Shown: positions 49,031 through 61,039 of the stretch, piece by piece
Position numbering within the stretch: the stretch's first letter is position 1
Layout of the letters: every line of letters starts with the position of its first letter
Position numbers and translations under genes: made by a program
Notes under the pieces: model-generated
The model's database searches: none
What the model was told of the DNA's origin: nothing
The model's input: only the letters and a program-made list of their open reading frames with translations
NCBI GenBank assembly: GCA_903813345.2
Contig: CAIIXF020000003.1
Coordinates: 34,707,000-34,770,999 of the forward strand
DNA: 64,000 nt
DNA from: Owenia fusiformis
Taxonomy: Eukaryota > Annelida > Polychaeta > Sabellida > Oweniidae
Direction of reading: 5' to 3'

Positions 49031-49610
49031 TAGTGGTCGGACCGGTAGTGAAAAGTGATGCCGGTATTGTCGTGTGTCAATACCGATATTTACCGATTAT
49101 TTTGCAAGCATTTTGAAAAAAGGGAAAAAAACTTCTCTCCATTGTATACTATTATATATTTTGCCCCAAATCGCATAGTACGCCATACATACATTACATA
49201 CCAGTTAATTTAACTGTAGAATACATTAAGAAGCATTTTAAACCACTAAACAATCCTGATTTTAACAGTTCATAAGATATAAACTAGTAAAATAAATACT
49301 TTTTTGTTCGTTGTATTACCAGCCTCATTCTGAACTTCTAAATCGAGCGATAATAGGTGGAAGTGAAAGTTCAACGTCAGGATGATGTTGGACACTTAGT
49401 AATGTACACAAATCAGTTTCTAAACATAACAGTTTAGTTCTTAAGTGAGAAAAATAACTATAAAGAGCATACTGATGAAGGAATCTGACTGATTCCGCCC
49501 GAGAATCTAATTCAGATGAATGCCATCCATTGCCGGTAAGAAGATTTTGATGCCGGCATTGGGTCAAACTAGTGCCATTGCCGGTAATGCAGCATTACAT
49601 CCGAGCACTA
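49031..49610. mobile_element. hAT-type MITE with 8-bp target duplication
   Basis: The 580-bp element begins TAGTGGTCGGACCGG and ends CCGAGCACTA. It is flanked by GTTTAAGG at 49023-49030 and again at 49611-49618, an exact 8-bp duplication, the hallmark of hAT elements. The interior has 'gccggtatt' and 'gccggcattg' near the two ends but no transposase. Inserted in Piezo intron 1. Confidence 0.93.
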
Positions 49611-49702
49611 GTTTAAGGTGAAAATGTTTCAATACACTCTTCAAGCAAGTCATAATAAATTTATATAGTAAACCATATATTATTGCTTAGGAACAGCTGG
49701 AA

Positions 49703-50110
49703 ACATTCATTGGTCAGTATCAAGTCATGGTAACGGCTGGAATCATCATATCTAAGATGGCAGACAGTAATCGTTGATTTAGATATTTTTAGTTTACATC
49801 GAATTATGCTATTTATAGTTGATGTAAGGTTTCATGATATTTGACCCAAATCAGGCGTATATGGAATATGATAATTTGTTCATTTGTGCCATATGTCATG
49901 TTTGGGTGCCACAGTTCAATGATATCTTTCACTTCTCAAATTGTTACGCATCACCACATATTAGTTATCCTATCATCTGTAAAACCAAAATCCCAGTTAC
50001 CTTTCCTAACTTAAGATGTGGGAGAATTGTTTGAAATCAACACTATAACCATCCACCATCTTAGATGTGACGGTTATGGCCATTACCTTTGCTTGATACT
50101 AACCAGTGAA
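49703..50110. mobile_element. MITE with ~65-bp inverted ends
   Basis: Left 'attggtcagtatcaag', 'ggtaacggctgg' and 'atctaagatggcagac' pair with the right-end complements 'cttgatactaaccagt', 'cggttatggccattacc' and 'ccaccatcttagat'. The interior has a 66-codon frame of no recognisable family. Target duplication not resolved. Confidence 0.75.
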
Positions 50111-50114
50111 GATT

Positions 50115-51450
50115 AGAGTTCACTCTCATAGTGTTGAAGTGTTCTTATTTGGAAGATTAAAGAGAATTACTTTATAAAAGAACACAAAAGTAAGCGACAT
50201 GTATTTTAGATGATGCTATACAATATTGAGAAACCGTGCCATATGTTACATAGTACATCTCACATCTCATGTTTTACCAGCTAACAGAAATCTATGAATG
50301 ATTGTCTGCTATTTGTCTATTACTCACATTTACTGGTTTTACATGGCTTATTTGCAATATTTAGAATTCTATTTAGAATGGATTAAAATCTAAAAGCATG
50401 CATAGAGATCACACAAACCATGACAATCAGTTGCTGAAAAATCAGTTTCTGAAAATAATTTTTTACTGAATTTATAAAATATTAAACTACTTCTTGTTAT
50501 TCATTTTCCAACATTCTTCTGCCTGATTTATTAATTGTTGCCTTGTTTCATAAATGACTTTTATTGTTATAGAATGATATTCCTATCAGTTGCAGCTTGA
50601 TCTGACATAGCAGTATCAGCCTCAGTTCTAAATTGTCAAATTAATTTGGAGGCTCTCTATCAGATATACACAGCATTGTGTCAGTTGATTGTGTATTTTG
50701 GAACAGCTGTATTTTCAATTCAAAAAGAAAACAAATATAACAGAATAATCAATAAAATGGAAGAGCTCCTATATCATGAACTGCACTATGATAAAGATGA
50801 ATCCCAGTTTGGATCATCCTCCGTACGAAGGGCTCCAAAATCAATTGGATGAACAAAGCAAATTGCTCAGTTCAGCACCAAGCTCTAAAATATTGAGTCC
50901 ACTCAGACTGTTGTATTATTAAGATAGCAGAAATCATGTTCTTTCTCTATAGAGGCTATTCATTATAAAGGAAGTTAATTAACTTTAAAATAGAATAAGG
51001 TTTTAGATTAACCAATATATAGGGGTATCTGGCGAGAGAGAAACAAGACATTATTATATCAGCTTCAGCTCCTCACAATGGTAACCCTTTATAAGAGGTT
51101 GACCTGATCAACACTCTTTATATATTAAAGAGATAACTTTTTGGTCTTGCTTATATCCAATCAGAATGTGTATTTCATAAGTAACCATTTCCAGTACTTT
51201 AGTTTGATTTGTTTCTTTGTAGAGCTGATAATCATTTGATCTAGCCTTATCCAAATAAAATGCTAGATAAAGTACTTTGTATTGACATTTTGTCAGAGTC
51301 ATAATGCCGGTTAGTGGTAATTCAGGGTATACGTTTGAGAAAACATGGCAGCTGGTCATTTTGTTCATTGCCAAAGAGGCATCTATAGTAGCATAATGCA
51401 GGTTAGTGCACGGAGGGTGTTTCCGTGCACCCTCTGATTCTGATTCGGGC
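50115..51450. other. Piezo intron 1, no exon seen
   Basis: No clear repeat ends and no frame with a recognisable domain. Two short frames (50646-50852 plus, 51108-51464 minus) lack splice context or similarity that I recognise. Confidence 0.45.
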
Positions 51451-51454
51451 CGTG

Positions 51455-51778
51455 TAAAATTCAAAATGGCCGCTTAATGTGGGATTTCGCAATGAATTTT
51501 GTGATCTCTTAGAAGTATGGCTATATTATACTCAAATTGAAGGAATTGAGGAGTAGATTCCAAATATGGTATCATTTTTCTGATTTGTGCCTCAGAAAAT
51601 TCAAAATGGCTGCCTAGAGCAGGAATTCGCCATTACTTGAGATATCTTTAAATATGGTTACATGATACTACAATGATCTCAAGTGTTTATTGTTCTAGAT
51701 GGTAATTGTGACTGTACAGATTCATGATATATAGTGTTTGTTGGGATTTGCTACTCGGTGGAGTTGCCAATTTCTAGT
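51455..51778 (+). repeat. Right-hand part of the TATCCCAACGAAC family
   Basis: It matches the 17399-18222 copy from 'gtaaaattcaaaatggcc' to the end 'tttgttgggatttgctac', 'ggagttgcc'. The left third with the CCGTCC run is missing. Confidence 0.75.
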
Positions 51779-52060
51779 TATATTTCAAAAGCATTTATAG
51801 TATTGCTAATAATACCATTTAGATGAAACATTTGGTTTCCCTCTCCATTTAAATAGTCAGTGGTTACTAGTTATTAGATATTTTGGAATGAAAGAAAAAT
51901 GCTGATAAAATAACTATTCTGGTAAAAGCTGGTGCTATCAAATCTTATATAGTTATCAGTTGAAAAATCCCACTCCCTCTCCCACTGTATCTGATATAAA
52001 TGAAAATGCCTTAGTCAGAGAGATAATAATGCAGATGCGAGTAAGTAGTTACCAGTTTCA

Positions 52061-52072
52061 CCACCAGGTGGC
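52061..52072. promoter_or_regulatory. CTCF-like motif
   Basis: CCACCAGGTGGC is close to the CTCF core consensus (CCACNAGGNGGC). It is an isolated match in Piezo intron 1, so occupancy is unproven. Confidence 0.25.
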
Positions 52073-52118
52073 TTGTTCGGGTCAGATAGCATGGCGGGTA
52101 TAGTAGAAAGTTCCCTTT

Positions 52119-52262
52119 AACTTAAATTACATCTGTTTTAGAGGTTCAGTTTTTGAATAACCCTTATGTATCTAATAGTTATTCAAATGCAACTTGAATT
52201 ACATCTGTTTTAGTGGTTCAATTTTTGAACAACCCTTATGTATCTAATAGTTACACAAATTA
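52119..52262. repeat. 72-bp tandem duplication
   Basis: Copies start at 52119 and 52191, sharing 'attacatctgttttag', 'tttttgaa' and 'cccttatgtatctaatag'. Confidence 0.9.
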
Positions 52263-52860
52263 GAATATGTCCAGTAAAGAAAATGTTATCTGTCCTGTAC
52301 AAGATAAGATCAAATCAAGATTATTTCTACTCACATCTAGTCTATGAAATCATTTTGCTTATCTTGATATATGTGATGACTAATTACTGACGTGATTATA
52401 CTAAAATGAAAAATGAAATGAAAAACAATAGAAGTCTCCAAAAGTTTATTAGTGCTATGAAATATTTACTTTCATATGTTTTCTTACTTTACTGCCATAC
52501 ACTATGTTTGAGGTCATTGCAACATCTTATGTTCGTAATAGTTATTCAGATCTATGTTTTTATCAGTTTTTGTATGTTTTTCTGTATCAAGTTACAGGTG
52601 AGGCTGTATTATAAGGCATTTGGACAAATGGGGGATTTATGAGGGTAAGGGGGGGGGGGCTATGGAAGGAAGGAAGGAAGGGAGAGAGTTGGGGGAGTGA
52701 GATAGAGGGGGCAGGTTCAATAGTGGTAGAAACATCATAATTCTTTTTTTGATACAGTACCAAAAATATATTATTAGGTAGAGTGTAATTTGCTTCGAAT
52801 TATAAACTGAATTTATGTAATTTCTTGGGAGATTATTGATCAAACCAAATGTTTCTTTGA

Positions 52861-54334
52861 TCAAAAATACCTGAATCATCATTGTTTCTATATAACTCTA
52901 TGACTTATGAATCAAAATACCTGAATCATCATTGTTTCTATATAACTCTATGACTTATTAATCAAGAATACCTGAATCATCATTGTTTCTATATAACTAT
53001 ATGACTTATTAATCAAGAATACCTGAATCATCATTGTTTCTATATAACTCCATGACTTATTAATCAAAAATACCTGAATCATCATTGTTTCTATATAACT
53101 CTATGACTTATTAATCAAAAATACCTGAATCATCATTGTTTCTATATAACTATATGACTTATTTATCAAAAATACCTGAATCATCATTGTTTCTATATAA
53201 CTCTATGACTTATTAATCAAAAATACCTGAATCATCATTGTTTCTATATAACTCTATGACTTATTAATCAAAAATACCTGAATCATCATTGTTTCTATAT
53301 AACTCTATGACTTATTAATCAAGAATACCTGAATCATCATTGTTTCTATATAACTCTATGACTTATTAATCAAAAATACCTGAATCATCATTGTTTCTAT
53401 ATAACTCTATGACTTATTAATCAAAAATACCTGAATCATCATTGTTTCTAGATAACTCTATGACTTATTAATCAAAAATACCTGAATCATCATTGTTTCT
53501 ATATAACTCTATGACTTATTAATCAAAAATACCTGAATCATCATTGTTTCTATATAACTATATGACTTATTAATCAAAAATACCTGAATCATCATTGTTT
53601 CTATATAACTCTATGACTTATTAATCAAAAATACCTGAATCATCATTGTTTCTATATAACTATATGACTTATTAATCAAAGTACCTGAATCATCATTGTT
53701 TCTATATAACTCTATGACTTATTAATCAAAGTACCTGAATCATCATTGTTTCTATATAACTCTATGACTTATTAATAAAAAATACCTGAATCATCATTGT
53801 TTCTATATAACTCTATGACTTATTAATCAAAAATACCTGAATCATCATTGTTTCTATATAACTCTATGACTTATTAATCAAAAATACCTGAATCATCATT
53901 GTTTCTATATAACTCTATGACTTATTAATCAAAAATACCTGAATCATCATTGTTTCTATATAACTCTATGACTTATTAATCAAAAATACCTGAATCATCA
54001 TTGTTTCTATATAACTATATGACTTATTAATCAAAAATACCTGAATCATCATTGTTTCTATATAACTCTATGACTTATTAATCAAAAATACCTGAATCAT
54101 CATTGTTTCTATATAACTATATGACTTATTAATCAAAAATACCTGAATCATCATTGTTTCTATATAACTCTATGACTTATTAATCAAAAATACCTGAATC
54201 ATCATTGTTTCTATATAACTCTATGACTTATTAATCAAAAATACCTGAATCATCATTGTTTCTATATAACTCTATGACTTATTAATCAAGAATACCTGAA
54301 TCATCATTGTTTCTATATAACTATATGACTTATT
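52861..54334. repeat. 51-bp minisatellite, about 28 units, in Piezo intron 1
   Basis: The unit is 'tacctgaatcatcattg', 'tttctatataactctatg' and 'acttattaatcaaaaa'. Units differ almost only by ctc/cta in 'aactctatg' and by aaaaa/aagaa before TACCTG. The near-identity over 1.47 kb points to recent expansion. No long frame crosses it because each unit carries stops in several frames. Confidence 0.96.
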
Positions 54335-54339
54335 TTTGC

Positions 54340-55780
54340 ATTTAATCAGATTGTTCGCTTTACTCCTCCCAGGTTCAGAATTTCCTTTGATCTGTTTTAT
54401 GAAGCCATAATGATAACAACTGTGATGATATTTTGTTTGATTGATTTGTGAATGTCAAGGGCAATGTTGTTCAGCTTAACCCCCTTTTTAAAGTAAGATC
54501 ATTCAGTTTAGTTTAGTGAACTACTGTTGACCTCAGTTAAGGTTAACAATTAGTTTCATTTTGATATATTGCTTGTTTCATATAAGTTTCGTAATAGTTA
54601 TGCTTTTGCATAGTATATAACTTGAGTTGAGAAATTATTTTCTAAGAAATCGCCACAGTTTTACGAAAACAGTTGTTCCCGTCATTCTAATAGAATTTTT
54701 GTAATGTCATGCCTCTTTTCTAAAAAGTCAAACATGATTATAACCATTTTTAGGATAATCCTTAAAGTCCCCGTCTTAAGTTTGAAAATATTTTTTTATC
54801 ATTCATTAAAAAGTGATTTTAGAGATTTTTAAACAAAAAAACTTTTTGAAAAAAAGTTGTGAGCATTTCATTTCTCAAATATTCAAATTTCCCGCCATTT
54901 TTCAAAAAAAGTTGAAATTTCTTAATCATCAAATATTTCTTAATGCATTTCAAAAAAGATTATCTTTTTAACACCAATGCAAAGATTGAACAAAAGACAC
55001 ACTATTTCAATAATAAAATGTCATATTTAATGGGCCACTTCAATGTTTTAGCTTATCAAAAATATTTTGAAACATTAGTGATGTCACTAAGGTAACAAAA
55101 ACTTTTTGAAAAAAATTGAATTTTTTTTTCGATGTCAATCTTTTCTAAATATGCTACACTTTCATAAAAAACCAATGTTGATTGTCTAACCAGGTTAAAA
55201 GGAAGAATTAAATTATGTTTTAGATATCATTGTACTACATTGGTTTCTATGAGAACTAAAATTTTGAAATGCATTTTTCTCAGAACCATTTTCATGCACT
55301 GATAAGTTCATTTCTCGCTTGTTTATCAACCGATTTTCTTATTTTTTTCGACAAAAAACATGGGAGGATGAATGCTATGCATTGGTATGAATTGTGGCTA
55401 ATTAGAAGATATGAGTGACCTCTAAAAGTTGGTTTTAAATAAATTCACAAATTTTGGAACAAAAAGTCTATCAAAAACCACTTTTTGAAATTTAAAAAAA
55501 AAGTTTCACATATCACACTTTGATAACATTGGGTAAGACTACAATATAAGCCAAAGTGGTTTAAACTTTACATGGGGCCTTTAAATTTTTAAGTTTTTCT
55601 CATCATGATTTAGCTCAGAATTCTTTTTATTCTTAAGAAGAAAACTGAGATGTCGATGCAATGTAAACATATCAGGTTGGAATTTTAATGATTTCTTTTC
55701 AACTACCTGGGTTACCATGACACGATGATGATAGCAAGCTTGTTCAAAAAGGAAATGTCAGATTCATGCACAAGTAAATA
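54340..55780. other. Piezo intron 1, A/T-tract-rich stretch
   Basis: Many 'ctttttgaaaaaaa' type tracts between 54780 and 55510 suggest an old interspersed repeat. No exon. Confidence 0.4.
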
Positions 55781-55963
55781 CAGCAAAACCTGTCTTATTT
55801 GAACCTATTAGGACTGGTCAAAACTGTTTGGATAAGCAGGTGTTCACATTTCAAGATTTTTAATAGGTTGGTCATTGGGAGATAATAGCATCAGGGCCAA
55901 GAAAAGTGTTGTTATTAAGAAATGTTTGTACAAGAGAGGTGTTCCTCTATAAAGGTTTTGCTG
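55781..55963. mobile_element. Pogo/Tigger-like MITE, 183 bp
   Basis: Starts CAGCAAAACCTGTCTTA, preceded by TA, and ends AGGTTTTGCTG. 'aggtgttc' occurs in both arms in opposite orientations. It belongs to the same family as 26100-26247. Confidence 0.75.
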
Positions 55964-57020
55964 TTGTATGCCAGCTCAGATAAACTAATTATCAGTGCCC
56001 TGATAAAATATCAATTTATAGCCTTTTGCCTTTAGTCAAACATAGCAAAATAGTCTATACTTAAAACAGTTCCAAACTGTTCTATCCCATTGAATAGAGA
56101 TGGCTGATTTTTTAGCTAGACATTCTTAATCTGATCTTGCCCTGACCTAATCTACCTCTTTCTTCTTGAAGTTTTTTAATTCTCAATAATTTTTCTTGAA
56201 GGTTTCAATGCATAAAATTAAAAGCATTCCTAATATAAAAAATCATTTATTTAACTTATAATTAATTTTCATTACAATCATAGTTTTTAAAACATGAGGT
56301 CAACTTCTGTTAAGGGATCATTTTGTTAGAAATGGAGGACAGTTTTAGTATTTATTGATTTGGAGTGTAGCTCATGTTCTGGCTTATGTACACAAATTTT
56401 GACTCATTTATTTCATCTATTTCACATAAATTATTAGTAAAAATGGAATGATAAAATAATATAAATTATGTTTAATCAATTAAATATATGTTGTGCAATC
56501 TCATGTCTCTCTGCTTGACCCCTAACCCTAAAATATTTCTAATTTCTTATCTTAATCCCTTACGTTTCTGATGAAATATGTCTCTCAGACAGAAAGTACA
56601 TATTATGGATGCCATAGTAGGTCAGAATTCCAGAAGCAATCCATAAAATAAGCTAATATAAAAATCACAAATGAGACATTTTTATATTCAATTGATGTGA
56701 TATGATGTTTGAATACAAAACATGAAACATTCTGTTTGTCTAACAGCATCAAGACAATGAATATTGTTCCCAAGGTTCCCGGGAATAAAGCACTTTGAAT
56801 ACGGGGGATTATAAACAAAAGATTATAGATTTCACAACCTGTTACAAGAGCCATGTGATGCAAACATTGATGTCAAGATTCATGTTTTTAAATTAGAACC
56901 CTGATATGGAAGAACAATAGGTTAGGTGAAATAGATTGATTGTTTTATTTCAAGTACACGGCACTTCATGTATAGAGGATAGAACAGCTTGTATAACTTC
57001 AAAATTACAGCAAGGATATA

Positions 57021-57925
57021 TTAAAGGGAGAATCAGATCCATATGGAGTGACAAAATTGCAAGCAACAATGCAACATGTACATAAAATACATATATTTAG
57101 TATAATTAACCCACAATATGTTATTGATTAGGATGGGTCAAAGTGCCAAAATAGGCAAAATTGTTTAAATTCTCCTAAATAAAGAAAATAGTAACCATAA
57201 AGTAAAAAAATTAATGTATTATTGTAAAAGACATTCTATACCATGCTTTTCACCCCTTTACAAAATTACATGACATTATCTAAGAGACTATAAGCAAATG
57301 GCTTGGGGTCGCTTTATTGCCATGTTATGTAGTCACAATATATGGAACACACAAAACGGTTCTGTATATTAAAGAAATGAGCAATGACAAAGTGTTGTAC
57401 AAAATGGTAACATAGATTGTTGCATCTGAATTATATTTACTAAGTGTGTCAATCTAGTGGAAATTAAAAACACTGATTGATTTTTGGGTCCTTCACACCA
57501 TTAAAACCTAATAATAATTAGGAAAGGTATGGAATTACCCCTCCATCTATCAGCATTTTTTGAAATTTATTCTGTGAGGTGTTTATGCTATTAGGCGACC
57601 AGAGCCCAGAATGAAGCTAAACAGCCAGCAATCTACCACAATACACAATACAACACACTCTCAAAAGCCAAAACATGCATGAAAGCACACCAACATGATT
57701 GGTATCCGAGTTTACATTACACAATAAAAATATTTATGTTCTAATTTGTTACTCTCAACCAAACATAAATTATTAGTAGTTTTCTTCAAATACAGTGTAT
57801 AACTAAGGGTAGTTTTAGAAATTAGATATGACAAGGAATGATATGAGTCCAAAATATTCTAAAATTGAAACAATTGTCAATAATTGTTGTCAGTAATATC
57901 TTACTAGATCTGATTCTGCCTTTAA
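57021..57925. mobile_element. MITE with TTAAAGGCAGAATCAGATC ends
   Basis: Left TTAAAGGGAGAATCAGATC and right complement GATCTGATTCTGCCTTTAA; both are bordered by TATA-rich sequence, so the exact ends and duplication are uncertain. A lone end of this family sits at 12468. Interior has no transposase frame. Piezo intron 1. Confidence 0.7.
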
Positions 57926-58561
57926 TATATTAGGAGAGAAGAAATAAATTATGTTTAACATATTTTGTTTTTAAGAAGAATGATACTTAATTATAATTAT
58001 GTTGAAAAATCGATAAGTAGGAAAAATATGCAATAAATATTGTTTATATCTTGCCTTTAATTTATCAATTTATAGTGGTTTAAACAAAACTTTTAATTCC
58101 TGAATCTTTATTTAGAGTTAGCCACAAGAATTCAAGCTCAATTATATCTATGCTTAAGGCCAGGTGCCAAAAAGGCTCCCTTTCAGCCAAATAGAAAATG
58201 AATACCATAAATGTGTACCAAATGTGATTTGTGAATTCATAAGTTGCATATTATTTTCTGTTTTATATTTGAAGCTCATCTTTCGTGAATCCTCAATTTT
58301 ATTACAATCTATTTACACTAAATATGATATGCATGTAGGGAAATATGCATTTCTTGTACATATGTACCAAATATTCCATTCTATTGAGGTGAAACATGTT
58401 CATCTTTCCCACAGCATATGTATTACAGTACTATCTTTGAATGTTCTCACTTTACTTTGGAAATATGCAAATTAAGTGTATTTCCTCAAACTACAAGATA
58501 CAGTGAGAAAATGAGAAACATCTCAATGACATAATAAATATGTTTATTTCTTGTTTTCCAG

Positions 58562-58657
58562 CATGTGTATTCCGGATCAACCTCCTATCATTAGTGTATG
58601 GCCTTCTGCTACTGGTGGCCCCTCTCATACAAAGCCCATCAAGGTCAACAATGCAAG
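58562..58657 (+). CDS. Piezo coding exon 2
   Basis: Acceptor TTGTTTTCCAG. Encodes ACVFRINLLSLVYGLLLLVA then PLIQSPSRSTMQ, matching PIEZO2 ACAFRYNGLSFVYLIYLLLI and EPTKTTMQG. It forms the second membrane helix. Enters in phase 1, leaves in phase 1 (G of GGC), donor GTAAAC. Confidence 0.92.
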
Positions 58658-58794
58658 GTAAACAATTTCAAAGGATGCAGTTTTTTATGTCACCACCAAA
58701 AAGTGGTTGGCAGTTGGTGGTTATAACTTCCAATAACTTAACAATTACTTAATTACTTAATTAAAATGACTTAAATTTTCTTCAAAATCATCTT

Positions 58795-59420
58795 CAATTT
58801 TCTGAAGTTCAAATCTGACTTTAGATTTAAGATTTGACCTTCAATGACCTTCTCAAGGTCAAAAAAGGTAAAAAATGTATTTTTCAACTTGCTCAAAATT
58901 TACCAATCTTTTTTTCAAAATTACCTACAAGTTCTCAGAAGTTCAATTCTTACTTTAGATTTGAGATTTCACCTTCAATGACCTTTTCAGGGTCAAAAAG
59001 GTATTTTTCAACTTGCGTCAAATTGACCATTTTTTTCAAAATCATCTACAAGTTCTCAAAAGTTCAAACCTGACTATATATATATGAGATTTGACCTTCG
59101 TCAACCTTCTCAAGGTCAAAAAGGTCTTTTTCAACTTGTTTCGAAAAACCTTTTTTTAAATCATCAACAAGTTCAAATCTGATCATAGATTTAAGATTTG
59201 AAGTTCAAAGGTCAAACAAGGATAAAAGCCTTATATTTTTAACTTGCTTCAATTTTTTTCAAAATCATCTTCAATTTCTGACAATTTCAAATCTGACTTT
59301 AGATTTAAGATTTGACCTTCAATGACCTTCTAAAGGTCAAACACGGCTAAAAAGGTCATAAAGGTATTTTCTCAACTTGTTTCAAATTGATCAATTTTTA
59401 AAAAAAATCATACAAGTTCT
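58795..59420. repeat. ~110-120 bp tandem repeat, about 5 units, in Piezo intron 2
   Basis: Repeated blocks: 'tttagatttaagatttgac', 'cttcaatgaccttctcaagg', 'tcaaaaaggtatttttcaac' and 'caagttctcagaagttc'. Units have diverged by indels, so this is older than the neighbouring arrays. Confidence 0.85.
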
Positions 59421-59514
59421 CATAATTCTAAAAGTTGAGGTTCATTTTTAGTTTCCCTTCAGACAGAAAATAGGGGCATCAGGATTCCACTTCCCTATTA
59501 TTATCAGCCAGCAT

Positions 59515-59586
59515 ATTTAGTATTTCCCTTTCAAAGTATGTTTACAGATTTATATATACATACTTTGAAAGGGAAAATACTAAATG
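59515..59586. repeat. Perfect-stem hairpin, ~28-bp stem
   Basis: 'atttagtatttccctttc' with 'aaagtatgt' on the left pairs with 'acatactttgaaaggga' and 'aaatactaaat' on the right. The loop is about 14 bases (ttacagatttatat). One or two mismatches. It lies in Piezo intron 2 on the sense strand. Confidence 0.8.
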
Positions 59587-59637
59587 TACAAGCTAAGACA
59601 GACAGTGCAATGGTTTGTCTAACATGAATATGTTATT

Positions 59638-59860
59638 ATCCCATCGAACGAAGTTCGGAGGGATATAGGGAATGCCTCCGTCCGTCCATCCGTCTGTCCG
59701 TCCGTCTGTCCGGGCAATAACTCAAATACCGTTGGCCCGATTTTGTTCATGTTTTGTACACATATACCCAATGGGGGTAGAAGTTCTGCTCGAAAACCGA
59801 TTCAAAAAAATTTCTGAAAGCAAATGTAATGTTCAAAGTAATGAATTTCCATTTCAACTT
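59638..59860 (+). repeat. Left end of TATCCC(A/T)TCGAACGAAG family
   Basis: It begins 'ttatcccatcgaacgaag', then a CCGTCCGTCC run, 'aataactcaaataccgtt' and 'cccgattttgttcat'. It is the plus-strand counterpart of the end at 8460-8600. Truncated on the right. Confidence 0.72.
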
Positions 59861-61039
59861 TAACAAAATAGTAATATCTACCTAATGGCAAGTGTTAATA
59901 TTTCCAGGACTTTCAAAATTGAAGTCAAATAGGAGATAAAAATGGCACAAGAAAATGTTCACATTGAGAGGTGTTCAGATTAGAGAGGTGTTCACATTGA
60001 GAGGTGTTGTTCAGATTAGAGAGGTGTTCACATTGAGAGGTGTTCAGATTAGATATGTGTTATAATTTATAAGTTTTACTGTAAATACACCTGAAGTATC
60101 TTTAAGTGTCCTAGCAATCTCAAGGGTTTCATTGTACCTAAAATACCTGTACCTGTAAAATGTACCTAAAAAGTTTTCAAATCAAATCAAATTCTGGTGG
60201 CCATTTTGGAAGTTTTTAGATAAATCTTAAGAGAATTATATCAAATACATGTTATATGGTAAGAAGTTCAAGAGCTGATAAACTCTTTAGTGGATTTTGC
60301 TTTCTTGGTTAATAAGTCCACACTGCTGTGCTTTAGGTACGATAATGTTCACTCTGTGCCTTGTTAAACTGAGTATTTCAAAATATTGATGAATTAAAAA
60401 AAGAATTTCACAAAATTCTGTAGATATTCTTAGAAAACTAAAGATTTTCTCCCAAAACCTACTTAGTTTCCCTCCCAGTGAGATCATATCCTAGGAGACT
60501 TTGATCATGTGTTTATTGCAATTAAGTGGCCCTTGGTAATGTTGTTCATTTTTCCAGGGTTATCAATCCACTTAATTAATACATGTGTAAAAAACTGTAA
60601 AGTAGGTGTAGATTGATTTTACACGTTTGGTATCTTTGTAAGTGGTTTTTAATGTTCATTAATCTTCATGGAAAGATGAGAGAGGAAGTCAGAAACATTG
60701 TGCACAACCATTGGGATTTAACACTTTCGGGAGTTATTGCTTACTTATAAAAAATAAATCTGCGAAAAGAACAGAGACACATGCAAGATTACCAAGATTA
60801 CTCGTATTATAAAGGATAATCTGAAGTGAAGAGGTCATTAAATGTTAGACTATGATTTCCAATGGTGTTATTTTGCTGTTGATTATAATAATATTTCTTG
60901 AAGTTCTATTAAATCATACAATGCATTTTCATTTTTTGGCAAAATATCAAAATCATGGTAAAATGACAAGTCAAGAGATGGCAAGAAAGAGTCCTGTATG
61001 ATATATTTTACATTATAATACTTCCCCAATATATACAAT

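Noticed and set aside
52861-54334. Possible CRISPR-like array
   Set aside because: Units are directly adjacent with no unique spacers, and the setting is an animal intron.
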